From Rhodothalassiaceae bacterium (GTDB taxonomy: Bacteria > Pseudomonadota > Alphaproteobacteria > Sphingomonadales > Rhodothalassiaceae): 64,000 bases of DNA. Below the pieces are notes generated by a model. It was not told the DNA's origin. It did not search any database and was given only the letters and a program-made list of their open reading frames with translations. Shown one piece after another: positions 17,903 to 27,197 of the stretch; within the stretch, counting starts at the first letter, position 1; the number at the start of each line of letters is the position of its first letter. A program made the translations under genes and the position numbers. The DNA lies in the NCBI GenBank assembly GCA_026004935.1, contig BPKC01000001.1, positions 1,961,491-2,025,490 of the forward strand, given 5' to 3'.

Positions 17903-19078
17903 TCATGCCGCGCCGCTTTCGGCGAGCACCGCGAGCACCTCGCCCTCCGGCACGTCGCGCCTGACCAGCGCCTCGCCCGGCCGGCGGAGCAGCACGAAGG
18001 ACGGACGCCCTTCGCGGATCTTCTTGTCCTGCCCCATCGCCGCAAGCAGCGCGGATGCGGCCGGCGGATCCCGCCGGAAGAGATCGGCGATGCGCGAGGG
18101 CAGGCCCACGGCCCCGAGCACGCCCGCAATCTCCTCCGCCAGCCCGCCTTCGGCGATTCCAAGCGTTTCGGACAGCCGCGCGGCGAGCACCACGCCGACG
18201 GCGACCGCCTCGCCGTGGAGCAGACGGGCGCTGTCGTAGCCCGCCGCCTTTTCCAGCGCATGCGCAAAGGTGTGGCCGAGATTGAGCAGGAAGCGCCGGC
18301 CCGTCTCCTCGCGCTCGTCGGCGGCGACGATGGTGGCCTTGATCCGGCAGGAGGTGGCGACCGCCCGCGCGAGCGCCTCGGGGTCCAAGGCATCGGTTGC
18401 CGCCAGTCCGCCGGCCTTCAGCCAACCCCAGAATTCGGAGTCGGCGATCAGCCCGTATTTGGCGATCTCCGCAAGCCCCGCCCGGCGCTCGCGCGCGGCG
18501 AGGGTCGACAGCAGCGCCAGGTCCGCGACGACGAGGCGCGGCTGGTGGAAGGTGCCGATCAGATTCTTGCCCGCCGGCACGTTGATCGCGGTCTTGCCGC
18601 CGACGGCGCTGTCCACCTGGGCGAGCAGCGTCGTCGGAATCTGGACGAGGCCGACGCCCCGGCGCACCAGCGCCGCGGCCAGCCCCGCCAGATCGCCGAC
18701 CATGCCGCCGCCGAAGGCGATGACCGCATCGTCGCGTGCGATGCCCGCCTCGATGAGCGCAAGGCACAGGCGCTCGAGGTTGCGGAAGTTCTTGGAGGCG
18801 TCGCCGGGCGGCACCTCGAGGAAGGCCGCCGGCCCGCCAAGGGGCTTCAGGCCGGCGTCGAGATCCTCGCCGAACAGCGCCGCCACGCGCGCATCCGCCA
18901 CCACCGCGAGCTTCCGCCCGGAAAGCTCCGGCGGAAGCAGCCCGGCAAGACGCCGGATGAGCCCGCGGCCGACGAGAATGTCGTATGTGCGCCCGGCGAG
19001 CGGCACGCGCACCCGCTCCATGATCCCGGCGCCGCCGCCCGTTCCGTTCTCGAGACCCTCGGCCGGAGATCCGCTCAT
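17903..19078 (-). CDS. aroB: 3-dehydroquinate synthase
   Basis: About 391 residues; converts DAHP to 3-dehydroquinate in the cytoplasm with NAD and a divalent metal. Key elements are the glycine-rich FGGGMVGDLAGLAAALVRRG, the substrate loop LAQVDSAVGGKTAIN, KNLIGTFHQP, and the metal-binding His-rich stretch NLGHTFAHALE with HGEAVAVG. The ATG at 19078 follows the aroK stop by a single base, so the two are translationally coupled; a second ATG at 19021 would trim 19 residues and starts closer to the conserved core. The length fits the family. Confidence 0.95.
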   Translation of the reverse strand: MSGSPAEGLENGTGGGAGIMERVRVPLAGRTYDILVGRGLIRRLAGLLPPELSGRKLAVVADARVAALFGEDLDAGLKPLGGPAAFLEVPPGDASKNFRNLERLCLALIEAGIARDDAVIAFGGGMVGDLAGLAAALVRRGVGLVQIPTTLLAQVDSAVGGKTAINVPAGKNLIGTFHQPRLVVADLALLSTLAARERRAGLAEIAKYGLIADSEFWGWLKAGGLAATDALDPEALARAVATSCRIKATIVAADEREETGRRFLLNLGHTFAHALEKAAGYDSARLLHGEAVAVGVVLAARLSETLGIAEGGLAEEIAGVLGAVGLPSRIADLFRRDPPAASALLAAMGQDKKIREGRPSFVLLRRPGEALVRRDVPEGEVLAVLAESGAA

Positions 19079-19079
19079 C

Positions 19080-19646
19080 CTACTGCGCCCCGATGTGCGC
19101 GGCCAGCGCCGCGACGATGCGCTCGACGACCCGGTTATGGGGACCGTCGTCGCTTTCGATGCGGATCGGCGCCTCGGCGTAGAACGGCCGGCGCTCGGCG
19201 AGCAGCCGCTCGAGGATCTCGCGCTTGTCGCCGCGCTCCAAGAGCGGTCGGCTGCGCCGGCGCGAGGTGCGCTCGACGAGGATTTCCAGCGGCGCATCGA
19301 GCCAGACGGCGATCGCCCGCTCGCGTACGGCGGCGCGCACCTCGGGGGTCGTGAGCGCCCCGCCGCCGAGCGCGATCACCCTCGCCCCGCCTTCGGACAG
19401 CAGCCGCAGGATGACGCGCTTTTCGCCATCGCGGAAGGCGTCCTCGCCCAGGGTCTCGAAGATGTCCGGAATCGGCATGCCGGCCGCACTCTCGATCTCG
19501 CGATCGGCATCGACGAAGGGGATGCCGAGCCGTCTGGCAAGCCTGCGCCCCACCGTGCTCTTGCCCGCACCCATCATGCCCACGAGCACCACAGGGCGCG
19601 TGAGGGAAAGCCGTCCGGGCGCGGAACTGTCGCCGTCCTCTGGCAT
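19080..19646 (-). CDS. aroK: Shikimate kinase
   Basis: A 188-residue kinase of the NMP-kinase fold that phosphorylates shikimate at the 3-OH. The P-loop GMMGAGKST is near residues 23-31, DADREIE carries the metal/substrate Asp, the substrate Arg is in FRDGEKRVI, the Walker B-like segment is ALGGGAL, and the lid is in SRRRSRPLLERG. It is first in the minus-strand operon aroK-aroB-corC-like. A 280-base region separates it from the divergent small membrane protein gene. Confidence 0.95.
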   Translation of the reverse strand: MPEDGDSSAPGRLSLTRPVVLVGMMGAGKSTVGRRLARRLGIPFVDADREIESAAGMPIPDIFETLGEDAFRDGEKRVILRLLSEGGARVIALGGGALTTPEVRAAVRERAIAVWLDAPLEILVERTSRRRSRPLLERGDKREILERLLAERRPFYAEAPIRIESDDGPHNRVVERIVAALAAHIGAQ

Positions 19647-19926
19647 CGCAAGACCGCATCTGCCGCCGGCACCGGTCCGCGGTGGAGCCGCCCGGCGCCG
19701 TTTGCGCTTCGTTCATGACGAAAGCGCGCGCCGGCGGTCAAGACCCGCGCCGGGGGGCGGGAGTGGACGATGGCGGGACGGCCGGCTATAGCACGGCGGG
19801 CGAGAGGTGGCGCGGCGACGGGGCGCGCGAACGCGCCGCGCGCCACAATTCCGCCGCCGGCGGCGGGCAGAGCGATGAGGCCGGGCCCGATTGCACGGCG
19901 CGCAGCAGGGAAGGGAAGGCGGATCC

Positions 19927-20070
19927 ATGGCGGGCAGGCGGGCCGTGATCATTCTGGTGCTGGTGCTGGCGGCGGTGCTCGCGGGCGCGCTGTTTCTCTA
20001 TTTCTGGGACATTCCGGCCCCGCAGCAGATGGTGGAGAAGACGATCCCCGATGACCGGCTGCCGCACTGA
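19927..20070 (+). CDS. Small single-helix membrane protein (47 residues)
   Basis: Starts at ATG 19927. It has two basic residues at the N-terminus, then one long hydrophobic helix of about 24 residues, then WDIPAPQQMVEKTIPDD and a short polar tail, which would lie on the periplasmic side. I recall the tail pattern DIPAPxxxVEKxIPD as conserved in alphaproteobacterial small proteins next to aroK and xerD; I give this as memory, not a search result. The last 20 bases overlap the start of the next gene. Function is unknown. Confidence 0.75.
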   Translation: MAGRRAVIILVLVLAAVLAGALFLYFWDIPAPQQMVEKTIPDDRLPH

Positions 20071-22162
20071 CAGCGGGGCCGCGCCGATCCGCGCAGGCCG
20101 CATCGGCCGGTTCGGCCGGCGCGCGCCGGCGCTGGCTCTTGCGGCGGGATTCGCGCTCGCCGCCGCCCCTGCGGCCGCGGCCTTCGATCCGCCGCCGACG
20201 GACGCCCCCGCGGGCGGGCAGAACGCGGGCGGGGCGGGTCCGGCCGCCCCGGCGGCGCCTGCCGCTGGCGAGGCGGCCCGGCGCATCATCCTGACGCCCC
20301 TCGTGCGGCCCGAGACGATCCCCCTGCCGTCGGTGGAGGAGGCGCCGGCCGCTTCCGCCGCGCAGGGGGCGGGCGGGAGCGCGTCTGCCGCCGGTGCCGC
20401 ATCCGGCGCCGGCGAGGAGCTCGCGCGCAGCGGCCTCGAGCAGCCGGATGCGGCCGCGGTCGGCCTGGTTGCCGAGGCGGGGCCGTTTGCGGCGCGTCCG
20501 GACCTGTGGGCGGGTGCGACCCGCCGGCGGCTGACGCAGCTGTTCTCCGCGCTTTCCCTGGAGCGCGGGCCCCGCGCGCTCTATGCGCTCGCGCGCCGGC
20601 TGGTGCTCGCCCCCGCGCGGCCGCCCGCGCCGGCCGCGGGCGAGGATCCGCTCGCGCTGCTGGCTGCGCGTTTCGACGTGCTCGCGCGCGCGGGACTGAG
20701 CCATGAGCTCGTCGCACTCGGGGCCATGAGCGATCCCGAACACGTCGACGGCGACATCGCCTGGCGGCTCGTGCACGCGCGGCTCGTCGAAGGAGATTTC
20801 GCGGGCGCCTGTGCGCTGGCGCGCGCCGCGGACGCCCGCAGCCACGCCCGGCGCTGGCTGCCGGTGCTGCTGCTGTGCGCGGCCCGCGATGGAAGCCGCG
20901 CCGAGCTCGATCTGACGCTCGGCATGTACGGCGAGGTCTTCGGGGAGGATGCGCTGTCGATCCTCGCCTTGCGGCTTGCCGATCTGCGCGAGCATGGCAG
21001 CTCGACCGTGCCGCCCCCGCCCTCGGACTCCTGGCGCGATCCGGCGGATCCCGTCGCGCTCGCGGTGGCGGCCGGCCTCGTCGGCGATTCGCCGCCGGTG
21101 GCCTTCGTGGCGCGGGCATCGGGGCTGACGCTGGCCGCGCTGCTGCGCGACGACCGGCTGGAGCCCGATGCGAAGATCGTCGCGGCCGTCAAGGGCTACG
21201 AGGCGCATCTGATCGATGCCGCGGGCCTCGCCCAGGCCCTCGTCGGCTATCCCTTCCCGCCGGGCACGCGCGCGAGCATGCGCGAATCGCCGCTGCCGCC
21301 CGAGGATGCGCCCGTCGAGCTCAGGATGCTGACGGCGGCCCGGCGCACGGCGGCGATCGTCCAGTGGCTGGCGGAGGCGGACGAGGGCGGGATGCTGCTC
21401 GCGCGCATCGCGGAGTTGTCGGCGCGGCTCGATGCGCCCGAGTTCCTGCATCTGGCCCCGCTCGTCGCCCTGCCGCTGTCCGCGCTTGCGCCGCAGGCCG
21501 GAGCGGATGCGCATCTTGCCGACATTCTGGACGTGCTGCTGGCGGCGGACCGCCGTGCCACGGCGTACCAGTGGTGGCAGGCCGCACTGGCTCCGGCCGG
21601 CCCGCCCGCCGAAGCCGCCACGGCCGACGGGGAGGCGGCCGGCGGGGAGGCGGCTGGCGCGCCGCAGCCGGCGGCCGCGCCCTGTCCCGCCGATGCTGAA
21701 CCGGCCTTGAGAGGGCTCGCCTTCCTGCTGGCCCCGCCGGCCGGGGCGGTGGCGGATGGCGCGCATTTCGCGGCCTGTGCGCGCGATGCGCTGGCGGCCA
21801 TGAACGGCCCGCGGGCGGGCCGGCTTGCGGATGCGGCCGCGATCCTTCTGGCGGCCCTGGGGCGGGACAGGGCCGCCGGAGCGTTCACGCCGCTTGCGCT
21901 GGCGGGGCTGGCGGGCGCCGGCCCGGATGCGCGCAGGATGCGGCCCGCGCCCGCGGCGCTGTGGGCGGTGCTTGCGCGCGCGGTGGCGGCGGGAAGCGCG
22001 GGCGAGGCGGATCTGGCGGCCGTGCTGCTCGCCGGCCGCAGCGACGGTCTGGCTGCGCGGGCGGCGGCGGTGGCCGCGCTCGATGCGATGGGCGAGACCG
22101 AGGCCGCGCGGCGCCTTGCGCTCGCGGTCTGGCTGGAGGAGCTGCGGCGGGCGGCGCCCTGA
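20051..22162 (+). CDS. Large exported Ala-rich alpha-helical protein of unknown function
   Basis: A 703-residue protein whose ATG at 20051 lies inside the preceding 47-residue gene, giving a 20-base overlap. A signal peptide with an RRAPALALAAGFALAAAPAA core ends near residue 40. The mature part begins with a low-complexity Pro/Ala/Gly region, then long amphipathic helices that read like an alpha-solenoid (TPR- or SEL1-like), though I cannot define repeats with certainty. Another Ala/Gly/Pro-rich stretch lies near residue 515. Only about 20 residues are left outside low-complexity helices at the end. Position between aroK and xerD suggests a conserved alphaproteobacterial envelope protein. 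No catalytic motif is seen. Confidence 0.75.
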   Translation: MTGCRTDSGAAPIRAGRIGRFGRRAPALALAAGFALAAAPAAAAFDPPPTDAPAGGQNAGGAGPAAPAAPAAGEAARRIILTPLVRPETIPLPSVEEAPAASAAQGAGGSASAAGAASGAGEELARSGLEQPDAAAVGLVAEAGPFAARPDLWAGATRRRLTQLFSALSLERGPRALYALARRLVLAPARPPAPAAGEDPLALLAARFDVLARAGLSHELVALGAMSDPEHVDGDIAWRLVHARLVEGDFAGACALARAADARSHARRWLPVLLLCAARDGSRAELDLTLGMYGEVFGEDALSILALRLADLREHGSSTVPPPPSDSWRDPADPVALAVAAGLVGDSPPVAFVARASGLTLAALLRDDRLEPDAKIVAAVKGYEAHLIDAAGLAQALVGYPFPPGTRASMRESPLPPEDAPVELRMLTAARRTAAIVQWLAEADEGGMLLARIAELSARLDAPEFLHLAPLVALPLSALAPQAGADAHLADILDVLLAADRRATAYQWWQAALAPAGPPAEAATADGEAAGGEAAGAPQPAAAPCPADAEPALRGLAFLLAPPAGAVADGAHFAACARDALAAMNGPRAGRLADAAAILLAALGRDRAAGAFTPLALAGLAGAGPDARRMRPAPAALWAVLARAVAAGSAGEADLAAVLLAGRSDGLAARAAAVAALDAMGETEAARRLALAVWLEELRRAAP

Positions 22163-22210
22163 GGCATCGAGGGCAGGGATCGTCCGCCCCGCCGGTGCCG
22201 GGAGCTGGCG

Positions 22211-23182
22211 ATGGCGCGCGCCGAGGACCTCAGACTCATCGAACGCTTCCTCGAGGCCTTCGTCGTGGAGCGCCGCGCCGCCCGCAACAGCGTGCTCGCC
22301 TATCGTCGCGACCTCGTCGATTTCGCCCGCACGATCGACCGGCCGCTCGCCACGGTCACGGCGGCCGATGTGCGCGGCTATCTCGCCGCGCTCGACCGCC
22401 GCGGGCTGAAGGCCACCACCGTCGCCCGGCGGTTGTCGGCGCTGAGGCGCTTCTTCCTCTTCCTGCTCGAGGAGGGGCTGCGCGCGGACGACCCCATGGC
22501 CGACATCGACTCCCCGAAACTCGCGCGCCGGCTGCCGCGGGTGCTGGACGAAAAGGCGGTCGAGCGGCTGCTCGCGGTGGCGGCGGAGCGGCTCGGGCGC
22601 ATGAGCGAGGACGCGCCGCTTGCGGCGCGGGTCGCGGCGGCACGCGATCTCGCCCTCGTCGAGCTCCTCTATGCCACGGGCCTGCGGATCAGCGAGCTGC
22701 TCGCCCTGCGGTGCGGGGCGGTGCGCGCGGACCGGCCGGTCATCGTCGTGCGCGGCAAGGGCGGGCGCGAGCGCCTGGTCCCGATCGGCGAGCCCGCGCG
22801 CGAGGCGGTGGCCCGCTATCTGGCGCTGCGCCGCCGGCTGCCGGACCGCCGCATCTCCGAAAGCCCGTGGCTGTTTCCCGGGCGCGGCGGGAGGAGGCCG
22901 CTCGGGCGCATGCGCGCCCACGAGATCCTCAAGGCGCTGGCCGCCGAGGCCGGGATCGATCCCGCGGCCGTCTCCGCCCACAAGCTGCGCCACGCCTTCG
23001 CGACGCATCTGCTGGCGCACGGGGCGGATCTCAGGGTCCTGCAGCAGATGCTGGGGCATGCGGACCTCTCGACGACCCAGATCTACACCCATGTCCTCGC
23101 GGAGCGCCTGAAGAACCTCGTCGAGGACAAGCATCCGCTCGCGCGCGGGCTGACCGCAGCCGATCGCGACCGGCGCGGGTGA
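22211..23182 (+). CDS. xerD: Site-specific tyrosine recombinase XerD
   Basis: A 323-residue recombinase that with XerC resolves chromosome dimers at dif. An N-terminal core-binding domain covers about residues 1-100. The catalytic domain shows the first Arg in YATGLRISELLALR, the Lys in VRGKGGRERLVPIG, the HKLRHAFATHLL block with His and Arg, the later His in MLGHADLSTTQIYTHV and its nucleophilic Tyr. Length and neighbourhood (near aroK) fit housekeeping XerD rather than a phage integrase. The ATG at 22211 is 48 bases after the previous stop. Confidence 0.92.
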   Translation: MARAEDLRLIERFLEAFVVERRAARNSVLAYRRDLVDFARTIDRPLATVTAADVRGYLAALDRRGLKATTVARRLSALRRFFLFLLEEGLRADDPMADIDSPKLARRLPRVLDEKAVERLLAVAAERLGRMSEDAPLAARVAAARDLALVELLYATGLRISELLALRCGAVRADRPVIVVRGKGGRERLVPIGEPAREAVARYLALRRRLPDRRISESPWLFPGRGGRRPLGRMRAHEILKALAAEAGIDPAAVSAHKLRHAFATHLLAHGADLRVLQQMLGHADLSTTQIYTHVLAERLKNLVEDKHPLARGLTAADRDRRG

Positions 23183-24178
23183 CGGTCGCCCGCGCGGGGG
23201 GCGGGTGACGAGGGAAGGCATGGACCCGCCGGTCGAGCCGGCGGGTGACGAAGAAAGCTGCGCACCGGCGGCTGGCTCCCCCTTTCCGGTCACGGATGAC
23301 TGATGACTGACGACTGATCACTGATTCGTCGTTCGCCGGCTTGACCGGCGAACCCGGCCGCCGCCGAGGGCAATCCCCGCGCTTGATGCTGTCCCCGCCG
23401 TCCGCTGGACCCGCCGGTCAAGCCGGCGGGTGACGAAGATAGAAGGCCGGCGGGTGACGCTCTCCTCCTTCGTCATTCGCCGCGAAAGCGGCGAATCCAG
23501 CGGGCGGGTGTCACAGTCGCCGTCGCCCGGAATTGGCCCCGCCGTCTGCTGGATCCGCCGATCAAGTCGGCGGATGACGAGGGAAGGGGTGGTCCGCCGG
23601 TCGAGCCGGCGGGTGACGAGGAAAGGTGCGCACAGGCGGGTGACGCCCCTTCCCGGTCACGGATGACTGATGACTGACGACTGATCACTGATTCGTCGTT
23701 CGCCGGCTTGACCGGCGAACCCCTGAGGCGGTGGCCGCGGCCCCGGCCCTGGTGGCTGGACCCGCCGGCGGCTGGACCCGCCGGTCAAGCCGGCGGGTGA
23801 CGAAGATAGAAGGCCGGCGGGTGACGCTCTCCTCCTTCGTCATTCGCCGCGAAAGCGGCGAATCCAGCCGGCAAAGAAGACAGTTTCCGGCGCCCGTGAT
23901 TGCTCTGCGGTCCACTGGATCCGCCGATCAAGTCGGCGGATGACGAGGGAAGGGGTGGTCCGCCGGTCAAGCCGGCGGGTGACGAGGAAAGGTGCGCACA
24001 GGCGGGTGACGCCCCTTTCCGGTCACGGATGACTGATGACTGACGACTGATCACTGAATCGTCGTTCGCCGGCTTGACCGGCGAACCCAGCCGCCGGCAA
24101 GGACAATCCCGCCGCGTGAGGCCGTCGGCAGCCCCTTCCGACAACAGACGGCGGGTGACCGATGGCCGGCGCGGGCGA
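23183..24178. repeat. Intergenic palindrome array R3 (about 12 full elements)
   Basis: It lies between the convergent xerD and bamE genes, with elements from about 23203 to 24098. All four stem subtypes occur, plus A variants with one T-G mismatch (TCCGCCGG against CCGGCGGG). Much of it is the inverse complement of segments of array R2: 23289-23460 and 23773-24097 match parts of 15.65-16.23 kb. One orphan half-element with the CCAG-side flank is at about 23757-23770. No gene is seen. Confidence 0.92.
23773..24097 (-). repeat. Right copy of the ~320 bp inverted repeat
   Basis: This is the inverse complement of 15914-16234 with very few differences. It includes A, D, B, A-variant and C elements and a heptamer tract at 24022-24056, in the same order as the left copy read backwards. 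Confidence 0.88.
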
Positions 24179-24649
24179 TCAGGTGCCCGGCGGACGGCCC
24201 GGCCCGCCAGGCTGCTGGCCCGGGGCGAAGCGGCCGATGTTGGCGAAGAGCTGCTTGAAGAAACCGAGGGTGCGCCCGCGCACGGGCGTCTTCTCCGGGC
24301 GGATCGGCACGCGCCGGGCATCCTCCTTGCCGTAGCGCTTCACGGATACCACCTCGCCCGCATCGTTGAAGGCGATGGCGAGGATCTTCTGGTCGGTCAT
24401 CCGTTCGGCGAAGAATCCGCGCTTCTTCGTGTCGCGCGAGATGTAGTACCAGACCTGCGGCCCGAAATCGCTGGTGGTGGACGGCGAGCCCAGCGTATCC
24501 TGCACGGACTGCCGGTTGTCCACCCCCGGCGTGATCGCGGAGGCGAGCTCCTCGTCGAAGATGTAGCCGCGCACGTCCTTGGATGTGGTGCAGCCGGCCG
24601 CCGCCACCACGAGCGCCGCGCCCGCCACGAGCCGCAGCCCGCTCCTCAT
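24179..24649 (-). CDS. bamE: Outer-membrane assembly lipoprotein BamE (SmpA/OmlA family)
   Basis: A 156-residue protein. The N-terminal signal ends in VVAAAGC, giving a lipidated Cys near residue 20. The BamE core follows with ITPGVDNRQSVQDTLGSPST, then VWYYISRDTKKRGFF and a beta-strand DQKILAIAFNDAGEVV. It helps the BamA complex fold outer-membrane proteins. It is divergent from the CBP3-DUF177-plsX-fabH block. An ATG further upstream would add 18 residues but would bury the signal peptide. Confidence 0.9.
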   Translation of the reverse strand: MRSGLRLVAGAALVVAAAGCTTSKDVRGYIFDEELASAITPGVDNRQSVQDTLGSPSTTSDFGPQVWYYISRDTKKRGFFAERMTDQKILAIAFNDAGEVVSVKRYGKEDARRVPIRPEKTPVRGRTLGFFKQLFANIGRFAPGQQPGGPGRPPGT

Positions 24650-24868
24650 GCCGCCGTCTCCCGCACCATCCGTCTCCCGCACCGCAGGCCGCCCCGGGCG
24701 CATCATCCCGGGCGGACGCAGGCGGCCATCCTTGCCGCAGCCGGGCGGCCATGACAAGTCCCCGGGCCGCAGACGCCTCAAGGCGGGCGCGGGCGGCGGC
24801 TTGTGCGCGCGCGCGGCTTCTGGCAAGCGGGCCGGCGCGCAGCCGGAACATGCCGCGGAAGAGAAAGC

Positions 24869-25465
24869 ATGACCGGGCCGGGAGAGATCCTCGCACGCTG
24901 GCGCGCGCGGCGGCGGTTGCGCGCGCTGGCCGAGCGTCTTCATGCGGCGGCGGCCTCGGCGGCGCGCGCGCCGCTTCTCTATGAGGGATTCGGCGTGCCC
25001 GACAGCTTCGACGGGCGATTCGACGCCGAGCTGCTGATGCTCGCCCTCCTGCTCGGCCGCATCGCGGGCGACGCCGGTCTGGCCGGACGGGAGGCCGACG
25101 AGCTGCGGCGCCTCGTCATCGAGCGCGCGGTCGCCCACTGGGACCGGGCGCTGCGGGAGGCGGGGGTTGGCGATCTCGCCGTCGGTCGCCATATCAGGCG
25201 CATGATGACCGCAGCCCTCGGCCGCTGGCAGGCCTACGAGCGGGCGCTCGGCGCCGCCGGCGGACCGGACGCGGCAGGGCTCGCCGCCGCGCTCGCCCGC
25301 AATCTGTGGCGGCGCGAGGCGGTGGACGATGCCGCGATGAGGCTCGCCGCGCGGGTGGTCGAGATCGCCGGACGCCTGGCCGCAGAGCCGCTTGCTGCGG
25401 CGGCCGGGATCCTGGTCGCGGGTTTCGGGACGGATCCGGCGGCGGACCGGGAGAAGACGGGATGA
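24869..25465 (+). CDS. Ubiquinol-cytochrome c chaperone family protein (CBP3-like)
   Basis: A 198-residue soluble protein that helps assembly of the cytochrome bc1 complex, named after yeast Cbp3. The family core is the run of helices beginning PLLYEGFGVPDSFDGRFD, followed by AELLMLALLLGR, and the later DLAVGRHIRRMMTAALGRWQAY. The ATG at 24869 has GAAGAGAAAGC just upstream. It begins a plus-strand operon with DUF177, plsX and fabH, the usual alphaproteobacterial order. Confidence 0.85.
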   Translation: MTGPGEILARWRARRRLRALAERLHAAAASAARAPLLYEGFGVPDSFDGRFDAELLMLALLLGRIAGDAGLAGREADELRRLVIERAVAHWDRALREAGVGDLAVGRHIRRMMTAALGRWQAYERALGAAGGPDAAGLAAALARNLWRREAVDDAAMRLAARVVEIAGRLAAEPLAAAAGILVAGFGTDPAADREKTG

Positions 25466-25472
25466 GACCGCG

Positions 25473-26042
25473 ATGATGCGCGCGCCGAACGAATTTTCCC
25501 GCATCTTCCGCCTCGATTCGCTCGAGGGCAATGCCCCGACCAGGGTGGTGCTCGATGCCGGCGAAGACGAGCGCGCGGCGCTCGCCCGGCGGCTGTCCCT
25601 GCTCGCCCTCGACAGCCTTCATGCCGAGCTCAAGGTCCGCCGTCTGAAGGACGGGCTGCGCATCTCGGGCAGCTTCACCGCCAGCGGATCGCAGGCCTGC
25701 GTCGTCACCCTCGATCCCGTGGCCTTCGCCCTCGACGAGCCCATCGAGATCGCGCTCTACCGCGAGACGGCACTGGCCCGCGAGGAGGCGCGCCTCGGCG
25801 ACGCGCGCTGGGAGCATCCGGTGGAACTCGACGTGCTGGAGGGCGAGGAGGTGGATCTCGGCGAGATCGTCGCGCAGTCGCTGGCGCTCGCCCTGCCCGC
25901 CTATCCCCGCGCGCCGCATGCCGACGAGGTGATGCGCCGTTATGCCCCGGCCCCCGACGCCGCGCCGGGCGATGACGGTGCGGAACGCGCAAGCCCGCTC
26001 GCCAGGCTCGGCGAGCTTTTCAAGCCCGGCTCGCGCGGCTAG
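25473..26042 (+). CDS. DUF177 / YceD family protein
   Basis: A 189-residue protein linked in other bacteria to 23S rRNA or ribosome assembly. The conserved central strand SGSFTASGSQACVVTLDPV, with the single Cys, and the acidic YceD motif EEVDLGEIVAQSLALALPAYPR are present. The start is ATG 25473, with a second ATG directly after it. It starts 8 bases after the CBP3 stop. In many bacteria rpmF lies between this gene and plsX; here only 104 bases separate them and no rpmF is seen. Confidence 0.87.
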   Translation: MMRAPNEFSRIFRLDSLEGNAPTRVVLDAGEDERAALARRLSLLALDSLHAELKVRRLKDGLRISGSFTASGSQACVVTLDPVAFALDEPIEIALYRETALAREEARLGDARWEHPVELDVLEGEEVDLGEIVAQSLALALPAYPRAPHADEVMRRYAPAPDAAPGDDGAERASPLARLGELFKPGSRG

Positions 26043-26146
26043 GACGCGCGGCCTCGACAGCGGCCTTTCTGCGCCGCTATAAGCCCGCAAAACGATCCCG
26101 CCTGCCGAAAAGGACGGGACGACCGCAGGGAGAAGGGGAACCGCCG

Positions 26147-27193
26147 TTGAAGCGTGCGATCACGATTGCTCTCGACTGCATGGGCGGCGATGGTGCGCCC
26201 GCAAATGAAATCGCCGGTGCCGCGATCGCGCGCGAGCGGTATCCGCATGTGCGCTTTCTGCTCTACGGCCGGGCCGAGGCGATCGAGCCCCTCCTGCGGC
26301 GCGACCCGGCGCTTGCGGCCGCCAGCGAGGTCCGCGCCACCGACGGCGTCGTCGCGATGGACGCCAAGCCGTCCCAGGTGGTCCGGCACGGGCGCGAGAC
26401 CAGCATGGGCCGGGCGATCGCGGCGGTGGCGGACGGCGAAGCGGATGTCGCCGTCTCCGCCGGCAACACCGGCGCGCTGATGGGGCTCGCCAAGCTGATG
26501 CTGAAGACGATGCCGGGCATCGACCGGCCGGCGCTCGCGACCCTGATCCCCACCTATGCGGGCGAGAGCGCGATGCTGGACCTCGGCGCCAACGCCGAAT
26601 GCGGCGAGAACAATCTGGTGGAATTCGCGATCATGGGCGCGGCCTTCGCGCGCACGACGCTGGGGCTCGAGCGGCCGAGCGTCGCCCTGCTCAACATCGG
26701 CTCCGAGGAGATGAAGGGCACGGACACGCTCCGCCTTGCGGCCGAGCGGCTGAAGAACGCGGATCTGCCGCTCGCCTTCGCGGGCTTCGTCGAGGGCGAC
26801 AAGATCCCCTTCGGCACCGTGGACGTGGTGGTGACCGACGGATTTACCGGCAACGTCGCCCTCAAGACGCTCGAGGGCACGGCCCGCTTCATCGCCGAGC
26901 TGATCGGCGACGCCTTCCGCAGCTCGCCGATGGCCAAGCTCGGCTATCTGCTCGCGCGCCGCGGCATCCAGCAGCTGCGCAGCCATCTCGACCCCAACCG
27001 CCACAACGGCGCGGTGATGCTGGGGCTGAACGGCCTCGTGGTCAAAAGCCACGGCAGCGCCAATGCGGAAGGGATCGCCACCGCCATCGGCGTCGCCGCC
27101 GACATGGCGCGCCACGAGCTCGTCAAGCTCATCGCCGCGGATCTCGAGACCATGCGGGCCGCGCCGGCCGCCGCCGGCAGGGAAGGCATCTAG
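26147..27193 (+). CDS. plsX: Phosphate acyltransferase PlsX
   Basis: A 348-residue enzyme that makes acyl-phosphate from acyl-ACP, the first step of phospholipid synthesis with PlsY. The start is a TTG at 26147, preceded by AGAAGGGG; this puts the family N-terminus [14 protein letters not shown] at residue 5. Other conserved parts are [27 protein letters not shown], and the C-terminal [14 protein letters not shown]. fabH follows after 4 bases. Confidence 0.95.
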   Translation: MKRAITIALDCMGGDGAPANEIAGAAIARERYPHVRFLLYGRAEAIEPLLRRDPALAAASEVRATDGVVAMDAKPSQVVRHGRETSMGRAIAAVADGEADVAVSAGNTGALMGLAKLMLKTMPGIDRPALATLIPTYAGESAMLDLGANAECGENNLVEFAIMGAAFARTTLGLERPSVALLNIGSEEMKGTDTLRLAAERLKNADLPLAFAGFVEGDKIPFGTVDVVVTDGFTGNVALKTLEGTARFIAELIGDAFRSSPMAKLGYLLARRGIQQLRSHLDPNRHNGAVMLGLNGLVVKSHGSANAEGIATAIGVAADMARHELVKLIAADLETMRAAPAAAGREGI

Positions 27194-27197
27194 CACC

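Noticed and set aside
16379-19354. 991-residue open frame on plus
   Set aside because: Antisense shadow of corC-like, aroB and aroK, all of which have clear motifs on minus.
22211-23182. Tyrosine recombinase as the integrase of a prophage or island
   Set aside because: Sequence and length fit housekeeping XerD, the neighbourhood is core genes, and there is no tRNA or attachment-site pair.
19949-23293. 1114-residue open frame on minus
   Set aside because: Antisense shadow of the large exported protein and xerD.
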